NCBI GenBank assembly: GCA_036381495.1 | Contig: DASVCS010000054.1 | Coordinates: 1-64,000, forward strand | From: DASVCS01 sp036381495 | GTDB lineage: Bacteria > Gemmatimonadota > Gemmatimonadetes > Longimicrobiales > RSA9 | Length of the DNA stretch: 64,000 bases | Direction of reading: 5' to 3' | In this document: positions 18,425-26,800 of the stretch, piece after piece | Position numbering within the stretch: position 1 is the stretch's first letter | How the letters are laid out: the number at the start of each line of letters is the position of its first letter | Notes under the pieces: generated by a model | Seen by the model: only the letters and a program-made list of their open reading frames with translations | The model's database searches: none | What the model was told of the DNA's origin: nothing | Position numbers and translations under genes: made by a program

Positions 18425-19441
18425 ATGAGTCGCCGTCGCCGGCCCCACCTGCCGGGGGCCACGTTTCACCTGACTGCGCGCCTGCATCAGCGCGAGGCGC
18501 TCTTCACGCCGGAGCTGCGGAGCGCGTTGGTGGCCGTGCTGCGCGAGCAGGTCGCCTTCGCCGATGTGGAACTGTTCGCCTACGTCGTCATGCCGAACCA
18601 TTTCCACCTCGTCGTACGTCAGGGGAAGGCCCCACTCTCGTGCTTCATGCAGCCCTTGCTCCAGCGGGCGGCGCTTCGGGTGCAGCGTGCTCACGGACGC
18701 GAGGGGCACGTGTTCGAGCGGCGGTATCGGGACCGGCCCTGCGCCGATCTCGAGCATCTGCGAAACGCCATCGCGTACACGCATCTGAATCCGGTGCGGG
18801 CGGGTCTGTGCACCGAGCCGGGCTCGTATGCCTGGAGTTCTCACGGCGCATGGATGGGAGACGAACTGGCGGCGGATGGGCGTCCGCATCCGGTCTCGCT
18901 AGCGTGTGCGTCCCAACTCTTCGCCACCGGGCCCGCGCGAACTCGCGACGAGCTGTCCCGTGATTACCTGGCGTTTCTCCGCTGGCGCGAGGCGCACGAC
19001 CGGCTCCAGGCCGGCGGCGCGGAAGCGGAGCTTCGGACGCCGGCACCGCCCAGGCCGCTCGTGGGCTACAGGGACGCAGACCTGGCCTCCGATTGGGTGT
19101 TCGCCCCGTCCGCTGGACGCGACGGAACCGGCGAGGTCGACCCGGCTTCCGCCTGGACCCCGATATCGACCGGCGCGAAGGCATTGCAGGCGCTGCGTTC
19201 CGATCTCGGCGCCATCGCCCGGGCGGTGCTCCAGGCGGCCGAGCCAGGGCTCGACCCCGCCCTGGTCCGGTCACGCTGGGGCGGGCCGGCGTACGTGCGC
19301 GCCCGGCACCGCATCATCCGGCGTGCGGCCGCGGCCGGATACCGGGGCGTCCAGATCGCGGCGTACCTGAGGATCTCGACGACGGCCGTCTACGACGTCC
19401 TGGCAGCCGAGCGCAAACGGCTCCGCAGCCCGCATCGCTGA
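18425..19441 (+). CDS. REP-associated tyrosine transposase (Y1_Tnp/TnpA-REP)
   Basis: A 338-residue HUH single-strand transposase. The metal-binding HUH motif is MPNHFHLVV (His59, His61). The catalytic tyrosine is probably Tyr118 in AYTHLNPVRAG, the family signature. The enzyme cuts single-stranded REP hairpins. The C-terminal ~200 residues are longer than in the minimal family and end in an HTH-like segment (YRGVQIAAYLRISTTAVYDVL), possibly for DNA binding. The ATG at 18425 gives a normal family N-terminus; the longer frame upstream covers the REP repeats. All key residues are present, so it may be active. Inverted repeats lie on both sides. Confidence 0.92.
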   Translation: MSRRRRPHLPGATFHLTARLHQREALFTPELRSALVAVLREQVAFADVELFAYVVMPNHFHLVVRQGKAPLSCFMQPLLQRAALRVQRAHGREGHVFERRYRDRPCADLEHLRNAIAYTHLNPVRAGLCTEPGSYAWSSHGAWMGDELAADGRPHPVSLACASQLFATGPARTRDELSRDYLAFLRWREAHDRLQAGGAEAELRTPAPPRPLVGYRDADLASDWVFAPSAGRDGTGEVDPASAWTPISTGAKALQALRSDLGAIARAVLQAAEPGLDPALVRSRWGGPAYVRARHRIIRRAAAAGYRGVQIAAYLRISTTAVYDVLAAERKRLRSPHR

Positions 19442-19459
19442 ACCGGATCGGTCACCAGC

Positions 19460-19503
19460 ATAGCGGACTGGAGCAAGACCGAGAAACGGGGCCTGGTCCG
19501 CGT
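19460..19503. repeat. Right REP-like end of the RAYT element
   Basis: TGGAGCAAGACCGAGAAACG followed by GGGCCTGGTCCGCGTC. About 60 bases around it align with the right end of the gene-less copy near 22.94-23.01 kb, with only scattered differences. Confidence 0.75.
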
Positions 19504-19621
19504 CGCCCCGCCCCCCGCCCTGGCATCCCGCGCCGCCAGCACGCTAGATTGGGGCCACGCGTGTGCAGCGATCGCAACGCCGCTCCGCGCTGTCGTCCCC
19601 CTGGAGCCACGGAAACCACCC

Positions 19622-20758
19622 ATGACACGTGCAGGCACCAACGCCGCCGCTGCGGCCGAGACGGTCGTCCTCGTCGGGACGACCAAGGGCGCGTTCTTCC
19701 TCCGGTCGGACGCGGAACGCGACCGCTGGCGCATCGACGGCCCGCACCTGCGCGGCGAGACCGTTTACGCGATGGCGTACGACGGCCGCGCGGGCCGGCG
19801 CCGCATCTGGGCGTCGTCGCACAGCTTCCACTGGGGCACGGTGCTCCGCATGACCGAGAGCTTCGGCGAGAGATGGACGCCGCCCGACCGCTACGAGGTC
19901 AAGTTCCCGGCCGAATCCGGCCTCGCGCTCGAGCAGATCTGGCAGATCGCGCCCGGCCCGGCGTCCGAGCCTGACCTGCTCTATTGCGGCGTCCAGCCGG
20001 CGGCGCTCTTCGAGTCGCGCGACGGCGGCGAATCCTGGCGCCCGGTCGAGGGGTTGCTCGGTCACGAGCACCGGCCGCGCTGGCAGCCGGGCGGCGGTGG
20101 CCTGTGTCTGCACACCATCCTCGTCGACCCGACCGAGCCGCGCCGCATCGCCGTCGCGATCTCGACCGCCGGCGTCTACCGCAGCGATGACGGCGGCGCG
20201 ACCTGGCGGCCGCGGAACTCGGGCGTCCGCGCCGAGTTCCTCCCCGACAAACACCCCGAGTTCGGGCAGTGCGTCCACAAGGTCGTGCACCACCCGTCGC
20301 GGCCGGGACGACTCTTCCTCCAGAACCACTGGGGGCTGTACCGCAGCGACGACTGGGGCGACTCCTGGCACGACATCGCCAACGGCGTCCCCTCCGACTT
20401 CGGCTTCTCCATGGTCATGCACCCGCACGACCCGGAGACAGTCTACATCATCCCGCTCGAATCGGATGGGTTCCGGGTGGTCCCCGAGGCGAAGCTGCGC
20501 GTCTACCGGACGCGCGACGCCGGCGCGTCGTGGGAGCCGCTCAGTCGCGGACTGCCGCAGCGCGACGCGTACGAATCGACGCTGCGCGATGCGCTCGCCG
20601 CGGACACGAACGACCCGGCCGGCATCTACTTCGGCACGCGCAGCGGCAAGCTCTTCGCCTCGCGCGACAATGGCGACTCCTGGCGCTGCCTCGCCGACGG
20701 CCTCCCTCCGATCCTCTGCGTGAAGGCGGCCGTCGTCGGCGCGCCGGCCGCGGCCTGA
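19622..20758 (+). CDS. BNR/VPS10-like beta-propeller protein
   Basis: A 378-residue protein without a signal peptide. It has at least four BNR-type Asp-box repeats: SRDGGESW, SDDGGATW, SDDWGDSW and SRDNGDSW. This fold is shared with sialidases, photosystem assembly factors and VPS10-type propellers. The catalytic Arg triad and Tyr/Glu pair of true sialidases cannot be recognised, so enzymatic activity should not be assumed. The MoaD/ThiS-like gene follows 27 bases downstream. From memory, this pairing occurs in other bacteria, suggesting a shared role, but I cannot verify that here. Confidence 0.85.
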   Translation: MTRAGTNAAAAAETVVLVGTTKGAFFLRSDAERDRWRIDGPHLRGETVYAMAYDGRAGRRRIWASSHSFHWGTVLRMTESFGERWTPPDRYEVKFPAESGLALEQIWQIAPGPASEPDLLYCGVQPAALFESRDGGESWRPVEGLLGHEHRPRWQPGGGGLCLHTILVDPTEPRRIAVAISTAGVYRSDDGGATWRPRNSGVRAEFLPDKHPEFGQCVHKVVHHPSRPGRLFLQNHWGLYRSDDWGDSWHDIANGVPSDFGFSMVMHPHDPETVYIIPLESDGFRVVPEAKLRVYRTRDAGASWEPLSRGLPQRDAYESTLRDALAADTNDPAGIYFGTRSGKLFASRDNGDSWRCLADGLPPILCVKAAVVGAPAAA

Positions 20759-20785
20759 CCTCGCACCACGAACGGAGCCGAACCG

Positions 20786-21163
20786 GTGGCAGTCACGATC
20801 CTGCTCCCACGGGCGCTCCTCCCCTACGCCGAAGGAAACGCGGAATGGGTCTGCGACGTCTCGTGCACCACCGTCCGCGATGCACTCGCCGCCCTCGCCG
20901 CGCACCGCCCCGCGCTCGTCGACCGGATCCTCAATGAACGCGGCGAACTGCGGCCACACGTCAACGTGTTCGTGGGCGATGAGGACATCCGCTACCTCGG
21001 CGGCCTCGCCGCGCGCATCGACGATGACGCCACGGTGGCCATCGTGCCGGCGGTGAGCGGAGGAGTCGCGCGGCCGCGCCGCGGGTCGTGTGGCCAGGCA
21101 CGGCGCCGGGCAGTGTACGCGCCGCCGGGGGGCGGACGACACGTCGACTTTCCGTCAACCTGA
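20786..21163 (+). CDS. MoaD/ThiS-family ubiquitin-like sulfur carrier with C-terminal extension
   Basis: A 125-residue protein starting at GTG. Residues 1-93 are a full beta-grasp domain of the MoaD/ThiS type, ending in IVPAVSGG. In the family the final Gly-Gly is the C-terminus that is adenylated and thiocarboxylated. Here 32 basic residues follow Gly93, so the carboxylate is not free unless the tail is cleaved or the frame is read differently. No E1-like MoeB, molybdopterin gene or JAMM protease gene is in the window. The upstream neighbour is the BNR protein; the DUF4287 gene starts 13 bases downstream. Confidence 0.85.
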   Translation: MAVTILLPRALLPYAEGNAEWVCDVSCTTVRDALAALAAHRPALVDRILNERGELRPHVNVFVGDEDIRYLGGLAARIDDDATVAIVPAVSGGVARPRRGSCGQARRRAVYAPPGGGRHVDFPST

Positions 21164-21176
21164 CCAGGAGATCGTG

Positions 21177-21746
21177 ATGGCGAGCCCGAACGAGATGATG
21201 ACCGCGGTCGCCACGAGCATGAAGAAGCGCACCGGCCGCGATCTCGACGAGTGGGTCGCGCTCGTGAACGCATCCGGCCTCGATCCGCTCGATCAGAACG
21301 CGGTCCGGCGCTGGCTGCGGACCGAGCATGGCGTTCCGCAGAACAGCCAGTGGGCGATTGCCGATGCGGCCGCGCGCGCCGCCGGCTGGGTGCCACCCAC
21401 CTTCGACGAGTACCTCGCCGCCCAGTACGCCGGCGCCAAGGCGCATCTGCGCCCGATCTACGACCGCCTGGCCACCGAGATCCTGGCGCTCGGAAACGAC
21501 GTCCGCGCCGAGGGCCGCTCGACGTACATCCCCTTCATCCGCGCCCGCCAGTTCGCCGCCGTCCAGGCCGCCACCCGCGACCGCGTGGACCTGGGGCTAC
21601 GGTTCACCGACGCCCCGGCGAGCGACCGGCTCCGCCCCGGGAATGCCCCCGGCCAGGCCACGCACAAGGTCGAGATCCGCGCCGTCGACGATGTCGATGC
21701 CGGCCTGCTGGCGCTGCTGCGCACGGCCTACGAACAGAACGGGTAG
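21177..21746 (+). CDS. DUF4287/DUF5655 domain protein
   Basis: A 189-residue cytosolic protein. The N-terminal 70 residues match the DUF4287 pattern (small helical domain with EWVALVNASGLD and a WLRTEHGV element). The C-terminal half is like DUF5655, with YIPFIRARQFAAVQ and a DLGLRF strand. Function is unknown; DUF5655 often accompanies DNA-related proteins. The ATG at 21177 follows an AGGAG site; the longer frame upstream overlaps the MoaD tail in another frame. Probably cotranscribed with the two genes before it. Confidence 0.85.
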   Translation: MASPNEMMTAVATSMKKRTGRDLDEWVALVNASGLDPLDQNAVRRWLRTEHGVPQNSQWAIADAAARAAGWVPPTFDEYLAAQYAGAKAHLRPIYDRLATEILALGNDVRAEGRSTYIPFIRARQFAAVQAATRDRVDLGLRFTDAPASDRLRPGNAPGQATHKVEIRAVDDVDAGLLALLRTAYEQNG

Positions 21747-21846
21747 AGCGGGAGCAGGCGTGAGGGAGCCGCAGGCTCTCGCGTCACCGCCCGCGCGGCC
21801 GTACCTTGGTCCGATACCGTCACGACCGACAACCCGGTGGAATCCC

Positions 21847-22797
21847 ATGCGCGAGATCCGCTCCCCGGCAGGCGACGCCGAAACACGCTCATGCTCGCCG
21901 GCCACGCCCCGCGCCCGCCGCGTCGCGGCCGGCCGCCCGGTCCTCGTCCTCACGCTCGCGCTCGCCGCATGCGCCGGCGCCGTGCAGGATGCCGGTCGGC
22001 CCGCCGTCGGCCCGCCGAACGGTACGCTGATCCTGGCCGGCGGCGGTTCGCTCGGGCCGGAGATCTGGGCGCGGTTCGTCGAGCTGGCCGGTGGACCGGC
22101 GGCGCGCATCGTCGTCATCCCGACGGCATCCGAACGCGACAGCTTTCCGGAGGACTGGGGCGGGCTTCAGCGGTTCCGCGAGGCGGGCGTGGCGGATGTG
22201 CGCGTGCTGCACACGCGCGACACGACGGTCGCGAACACGGAGGCGTTCGTCGCGCCGCTTCGCGAGGCGACCGGCGTCTGGATCCCGGGTGGCCGCCAGT
22301 GGCGGCTCGCGGATGCGTACCTCGGCACGCGCGTGCTCGATGAGCTGTGGGCGCTGCTCGAGCGCGGCGGCGTGATCGGCGGGACATCGGCCGGTGCATC
22401 GATCCAGCCGTCGTACATGGTGCGCGGCGCACCGGAAGGCAACCGCATCGTGATGGCCGAAGGCCACGAACGCGGGTTCGGCTTCCTGAAGGACGTGGCC
22501 GTCGACCAGCACCTGATCACGCGGGGCCGCGAGCGCGACCTGCTCTCCGTCATCGAGCGGTATCCCGACCTGCTCGGCATCGGGCTCGACGAGGGGACCG
22601 CAATCGTGGTGCGCGGCGATACCGCCGAGGTCATCGGCCGCAGCAAGGTCGCGGTCTACAACGCGCCCGCCGCGGATGACGATGCAGATGATGACGCCCC
22701 GTACTTCTGGCTCGAGCCGGGCGACCGCTTCGACCTCGCCGCGCGACGGGTGATCGAGCGCGCCGGCGCGCCGGCGCCGAGTCCCGCGGGCGGCTGA
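21847..22797 (+). CDS. Cyanophycinase-like lipoprotein (peptidase family S51)
   Basis: A 316-residue protein. A long N-terminus ends in lipobox ALAAC (Cys42), then a class I glutamine-amidotransferase-like fold of family S51. The nucleophile elbow GGTSAGAS holds Ser181, and WIPGGRQWRL and FGFLKDVAVDQH match conserved parts of cyanophycinase. Family members hydrolyse beta-Asp-Arg dipeptides from cyanophycin or act as exo-dipeptidases. Extracellular location suggests scavenging of cyanophycin or Asp-peptides. The acidic stretch near the C-terminus (ADDDADDDAPY) is a low-complexity insertion. Confidence 0.88.
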   Translation: MREIRSPAGDAETRSCSPATPRARRVAAGRPVLVLTLALAACAGAVQDAGRPAVGPPNGTLILAGGGSLGPEIWARFVELAGGPAARIVVIPTASERDSFPEDWGGLQRFREAGVADVRVLHTRDTTVANTEAFVAPLREATGVWIPGGRQWRLADAYLGTRVLDELWALLERGGVIGGTSAGASIQPSYMVRGAPEGNRIVMAEGHERGFGFLKDVAVDQHLITRGRERDLLSVIERYPDLLGIGLDEGTAIVVRGDTAEVIGRSKVAVYNAPAADDDADDDAPYFWLEPGDRFDLAARRVIERAGAPAPSPAGG

Positions 22798-22811
22798 GGG
22801 CGGCCCAGGCG

Positions 22812-23038
22812 CGAGTGGGCGGACCAGGCTCCGTTTCCCGCCGGGTGGGCGGACCAGGCCCCGTTTCCCGGAATCGGCCCGTTTTGCCATGCGCGCCGTT
22901 CATGCGCCCGCCCCGAAGCCGAAACCGCCCGCGCTGCAACCGCCACCGATTCGGCCATTCGCATACCGCGTTGGAGCAAGACCGGGAAACGGGGCCTGGT
23001 CCGCGTCAGGGGGCCTGGTCCGCGTCAGGGGGCCCGGC
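22812..23038. mobile_element. Gene-less copy of the RAYT element ends (MITE/BIME-like)
   Basis: Two copies of GGCGGACCAGGCYCCGTTTC lie at about 22.82 and 22.85 kb, and their inverted partner at 22.98-23.00 kb, with two further CCTGGTCCGCGTCAGG units beside it. The right ~65 bases align with the right end of the RAYT element. The 80 bases between the ends have no gene, so this is probably a non-autonomous copy moved by the transposase at 18.4 kb. Confidence 0.7.
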
Positions 23039-23041
23039 GGC

Positions 23042-24022
23042 CTACGGCTTGCGCTCGACAGGCGCCGGCAGCGGCGTGAGTTCCCCGTCCACGATCGCCG
23101 CGATCTCCTCCTCCTCGCGCCAGCGCGCCTCGAGCGCCTCCAGCTCGAGTTCGAGCAACTGCCGCTCGGTCTCCTCGTTCAACGCGATCTCGAGGGCGAC
23201 CGCGTGCGTGGCGTCCAGCGTGCCGAGCGTGGTGCGGCGCTCCGCGATCCGCCGCGTCCAGTCGCCCGCCGAGCCGGCCTGCGCGATCAGCGCCGCCGCC
23301 TCGGCGACCGCCGGCTCGCCCGCGCCCGCGAAGTTGTGGTAGGCCAGGATCCGGCGTAGCACGTGGACGGCGGCGTTCCCTTCGATCCGGGGTCCCGGCG
23401 CATCGCCACCGCAGACGCGGCACCCACCGAACAGCATGATCCCGCCGTCATCGCCCGGCCCGAGGATCACGTTGTCCCGTTTCTCGAAGGGGAGTCGATT
23501 TACGACGCGGCCGCACCCGGGGCACGCGAGCCGCCCCGACCACGCGGCCTTGCCGAAGCGCCGCCGCCTCGCGCGGTCCATTCGCGCGTCCGGGTCACGC
23601 CAACCCCAGATCGGCAAGCCGGTGAGCAGCAGCATCAGCCCCGCATCCAGCAGCTTCCCCCGCCGGATCACGCGTCGGGCTATGTCCTGCCGGCGAGCGA
23701 ACTCGCGGCCGTAACGCCACCACGCCTCCTCCCGGCGCCCGGCACGGCCGACCCGGACGATCTCGATGTCACCGGCATGGAAGAGCGCGATGTTCTCGGT
23801 CCGCGCAAGCAGTCGCGCCCGCCGCTCCAGCCGACGCTCGATCTCCTCGAGCGCTTCCCACCGCTCCTCGATCGGCGCGAGCGTCCACCGCCGGCAGGCG
23901 TCGCACACCGCCCAGAGCCGGCCGCGCGCCGGGTCGCACGCCACGCGCCGGCCGACCGGGAAATACTCGAGCGTCGCGTTCGCCGGAAACGGCCGGTGAC
24001 ACGACAGGCAACGGCGAATCAT
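23042..24022 (-). CDS. Unrecognised protein with two zinc-ribbon-like CxxC pairs
   Basis: A 326-residue protein I do not recognise. It has four CxxC pairs in two groups: Cys5/Cys8 with Cys40/Cys43, and Cys167/Cys170 with Cys201/Cys204. This suggests two zinc ribbons. Between them is a charged helical part and one hydrophobic stretch (LLDAGLMLLLTGLPIWGW, about 124-141), which may be buried or dip into the membrane. The last 70 residues are a Glu/Leu-rich coiled coil. The C-terminus abuts the mobile repeat. It is upstream of nothing obvious on its strand. Confidence 0.75.
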   Translation of the reverse strand: MIRRCLSCHRPFPANATLEYFPVGRRVACDPARGRLWAVCDACRRWTLAPIEERWEALEEIERRLERRARLLARTENIALFHAGDIEIVRVGRAGRREEAWWRYGREFARRQDIARRVIRRGKLLDAGLMLLLTGLPIWGWRDPDARMDRARRRRFGKAAWSGRLACPGCGRVVNRLPFEKRDNVILGPGDDGGIMLFGGCRVCGGDAPGPRIEGNAAVHVLRRILAYHNFAGAGEPAVAEAAALIAQAGSAGDWTRRIAERRTTLGTLDATHAVALEIALNEETERQLLELELEALEARWREEEEIAAIVDGELTPLPAPVERKP

Positions 24023-24147
24023 GCGCGCCTAGCAGGAAACGTCCATCATCGAACCCCGGTTTCGCGCGGCAGGGCCCGCGCGCAGCGCCGGTGGGCGCCC
24101 GGACGGCCCCGTACAGCGCAACCACGATGCGGCCGGGTCCGCGCGCG

Positions 24148-24387
24148 CTACTCCGGTTCCCGCCACCCCGCCGCCCGCCCCCGCCCGCCCTCGCCCGTCG
24201 AGACGATCTCCTCGACGAGGATGTCGTCGGGGAGCACGAGCCGCCCGGTGTTCGGCACCTCACGCAACTCGCTCCCGCCGCTGGGGTCACGCAGCCGGAG
24301 CCTGATCGAGTCCACCGGAAACGCGTTGGGGTCCCACCGCCACGTACACTCGCCGTTCTCGCAACTGTACTCGAGCTCCTTCGGCAT
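24148..24387 (-). CDS. Small hypothetical protein
   Basis: A possible 79-residue protein (MPKELEYSCENGECTWRW start). It has a CENGEC motif near the N-terminus, a possible metal or disulfide site, and an LVLPDDILVEEI strand later. The ribosome binding site is weak (ACGGAG). It lies between the FKBP and zinc-ribbon genes on the same strand. Composition is that of a real protein rather than a shadow, but I recognise no family. Confidence 0.55.
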   Translation of the reverse strand: MPKELEYSCENGECTWRWDPNAFPVDSIRLRLRDPSGGSELREVPNTGRLVLPDDILVEEIVSTGEGGRGRAAGWREPE

Positions 24388-24443
24388 CCGAGCGTCGCTC
24401 CGTGCTCGCAAGACAACCGGCCCGCAAGCCGATCGCGGGCGCC

Positions 24444-24875
24444 CTACTTGATCCCCACCAGCTCGATGTCGAAGACCAGCGCCTCCCCGGCGAGCGGGTG
24501 GTTGAGGTCGAGCGTGACGGAGTCGTTGTCGACGCTCGTGATGCGCGCGACGGCCTGCTGGTCGGGCGTCACCTGGACCGCCAGCATCTGGCCGACCTCG
24601 GGCTCGATGCCGTCCGGCAGTTGATCGCGCGGAACGTCGACGCGCAGCTCCTCGCGACGCTGGCCGTACGCGTCCTCGGCCGCGATCCGTACCTCGCGCT
24701 GCTCGCCCACTTCCATACCGGTGACGGCCTCCTCGAAGCCTTCGATCACGGTCCCGCTGCCGAGCTGGAACTCGATCGGCTCGCCTTCCCGCGAAGTGTC
24801 GAAGACCGTGCCGTTCTCCAGTCTTCCCGTGTAATGGACGGCGACGGTGTCGCCGCTCTTGGCCTGTCGACCCAT
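24444..24875 (-). CDS. SlyD-type FKBP peptidyl-prolyl isomerase
   Basis: A 143-residue cytosolic foldase. It has an FKBP start (GDTVAVHYTGRLENGTVFDTS), the EGFEEAVTGM active-site strand, an inserted IF flap (AEDAYGQRREELRVDVPRDQ), and the closing LDLNHPLAGEALVFDIEL, all typical of SlyD. The metal-binding His/Cys tail of E. coli SlyD is missing, so nickel handling is unlikely; chaperone and isomerase activity is expected. The ATG at 24875 is chosen from family alignment. Confidence 0.92.
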   Translation of the reverse strand: MGRQAKSGDTVAVHYTGRLENGTVFDTSREGEPIEFQLGSGTVIEGFEEAVTGMEVGEQREVRIAAEDAYGQRREELRVDVPRDQLPDGIEPEVGQMLAVQVTPDQQAVARITSVDNDSVTLDLNHPLAGEALVFDIELVGIK

Positions 24876-25331
24876 GTGGACTCCCGGTCGGGGGCAAAAA
24901 GAATGCGATCCGTCCGGCACCGGGCGGACCGCCGTCGGCCTGGCTCCTCCAACGTTACTGCAGCGATCGTGCTAGCAAGCGGCAGTGGCGCGTCCGGAAC
25001 TCGACGCCGCGTACGTCGACGAGCGCCGGGCGCGCCTCCCGATCGATGGGCCGAAAACCGCGTTGCCCCACACCACGATCGGCGCGATACCCGATCCGGC
25101 ATGGCGGCACGGCATCGAGCGGCAAGCGTGGTTCGGGCATGGTCCCGGGCTCCTCGGGCGCGTGGATGGACAGGTGTTGCTCGATGTTAGCCCCGCGGCG
25201 GCCCGTGCGCAATGCGGCCGGAGGATCCCGAGCGACGCCTCGCAACGCAGCCGGGGCCACACGCCGCCGCGCCGGTATCCTTCTTGAAGCCCGCGCTCCG
25301 TCCGGACGTCACCGGCACGGGAGCACGGTCG
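24876..25331. other. Divergent intergenic region
   Basis: About 456 bases between the FKBP gene and the porin gene. It must hold both promoters. I see no clear -35/-10 pair, repeat or small gene. Confidence 0.45.
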
Positions 25332-26720
25332 ATGATTCCACGCGAAGCCATCGGCGGCGCACTCGCCGTCCTCCTCACCTGCGCGCCGACACTCCGGGCG
25401 CAGGGGCTCAGCGTCTACACCCACAGCGCCTGTGCGCTCGCTCGCGCGGGGACCGGCGTGGCCGACCCCTGCGCGGACGGCTCCGCCGTCTTCTACGGCC
25501 CCGCCGGCCTCGCCTTCGGTCCCTCCGTCGCGAGTATCGGGATCATGGCGCTGGCGACGGAGAGCGAGTTCACCTTCGACGGCCCGGGTCCGACGTTCGA
25601 GACCGAACAGGGCACCACCTGGGCGCCACACCTCTGGCTCGCGGTCCGGCCGACCCGGCGCCTCGGCGCCGGGATCGGCCTCTGGGCACCCTACGGCCTC
25701 GTGACCGAATGGCCACTCGCCTTCGAAGGCCGGTTCGACGGCTACGACAACGAGTTGCGCGCGATCTACATCCAGCCGACGCTCGCGTACCAGGTCCTGG
25801 CCGGGCGCATCGCACTGGGCGCAGGCCTCGTCATCACGCGTACGACGGTCGACCTCCGGCGTCGCATCGACCTGGCCACGACGCCGATCCCGGGCACCGA
25901 GATGCCGTTCGCCGCGCTCGGCGTCCCGCTCGGCACCGATTTCGCGGACCTGCTCATCGACATCGACGCCTGGGCGGCCACCTTCCACCTCGGACTGGAG
26001 GTGCGCGCGTCGGACCGGTGGTCCTTCGGCGCGCGCTATCTGCACACCGCCGATCTGGACCTCGACGGCCGCGCCGGGTTCCGCCAGGTCGCGACCGGAC
26101 TGCTGCTCCCGCCCGGCAACCCGCTCGGCCTCCCCGCCGGCACGCCGCTCGACCCCGTGCTCGCACTCCAGTTCGCGCCGGGCGGTCCGTTGAGCAACCA
26201 GGACGTCGCCACGGAATTGACGCTGCCGAACCAGTTCGTCATCGGCACGCGGTTCCGCGCCACACCCGCGTTCCGGATCCTGCTCGACTACCAGTGGACC
26301 GGCTGGGACCACTTCGACGAGGCGGCGCTCGACTTCGCCCGCGCGCCGGCCGACACACTGTTCCTCGACTTCGAGAACACCAGCACGGTCCGGCTCGGCG
26401 CCGACATCACGCCGAACGACCGGCTTGCGCTGCGGACCGGGATCCTCTACAACGACGCGGCCACGCCGGACGTCACCGTGACGCCGCTGCTCCCCGAAGG
26501 CCAGCGGATCACCCTGACCGGCGGACTCGGCTATCGGTTCTCCAGCCGCTTCACCGCGGATGCAGGGCTCGAAGTCATCTTCCAGGAGGAACGCCGCGGA
26601 CGGGTGCGGCCCCGCGAGAGCCGCCGCCAGACCGCGGCCGACCTGAACGTCGGGGTCTACGAGGGGAACGCACTCGTCATCGGGTTGACGCTCTCGTACC
26701 GCTTCGGCCCGACCCGCTGA
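25332..26720 (+). CDS. Outer-membrane FadL/OmpP1-family beta-barrel transporter
   Basis: A 462-residue outer-membrane protein with a signal peptide cut after TLRAQG. It opens with a hatch-like segment containing ADGSAVFYGPAGLAF, matching the conserved NPA-type element of FadL/TodX proteins (here GPAG). Alternating beta strands continue to a terminal LTLSYRFGPTR; the aromatic is third from the last strand end. Family members move hydrophobic compounds across the outer membrane, showing the cell is diderm. The ATG at 25332 sets a normal signal peptide. It is followed 80 bases later by a small exported protein. Confidence 0.87.
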   Translation: MIPREAIGGALAVLLTCAPTLRAQGLSVYTHSACALARAGTGVADPCADGSAVFYGPAGLAFGPSVASIGIMALATESEFTFDGPGPTFETEQGTTWAPHLWLAVRPTRRLGAGIGLWAPYGLVTEWPLAFEGRFDGYDNELRAIYIQPTLAYQVLAGRIALGAGLVITRTTVDLRRRIDLATTPIPGTEMPFAALGVPLGTDFADLLIDIDAWAATFHLGLEVRASDRWSFGARYLHTADLDLDGRAGFRQVATGLLLPPGNPLGLPAGTPLDPVLALQFAPGGPLSNQDVATELTLPNQFVIGTRFRATPAFRILLDYQWTGWDHFDEAALDFARAPADTLFLDFENTSTVRLGADITPNDRLALRTGILYNDAATPDVTVTPLLPEGQRITLTGGLGYRFSSRFTADAGLEVIFQEERRGRVRPRESRRQTAADLNVGVYEGNALVIGLTLSYRFGPTR

Positions 26721-26800
26721 CCGCCGCCGCGCGCCGTCGGATCCAATCGCGGGGAACGTGGTAGAAGCTGGGAATTCCGCTCCCGGACAGGAGTCCCATC

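Larger units (their letters stand above)
18285..19530 (+). mobile_element. RAYT (REP-associated transposase) element
   Basis: The transposase gene 18425-19441 is bracketed by inverted copies of a REP-like end. On the left is GGACCAGGCCCCGTTTCC near 18351-18368; on the right its complement lies at about 19482-19500. Beside the left copy are tandem CTGGCGGACC units. The outer limits are approximate. The same ends, without the gene, recur at 22.81-23.04 kb. Confidence 0.75.

Noticed and set aside
19622..20758. Sialidase enzyme
   Set aside because: Asp-box repeats are present but the Arg triad and nucleophile pair cannot be found.
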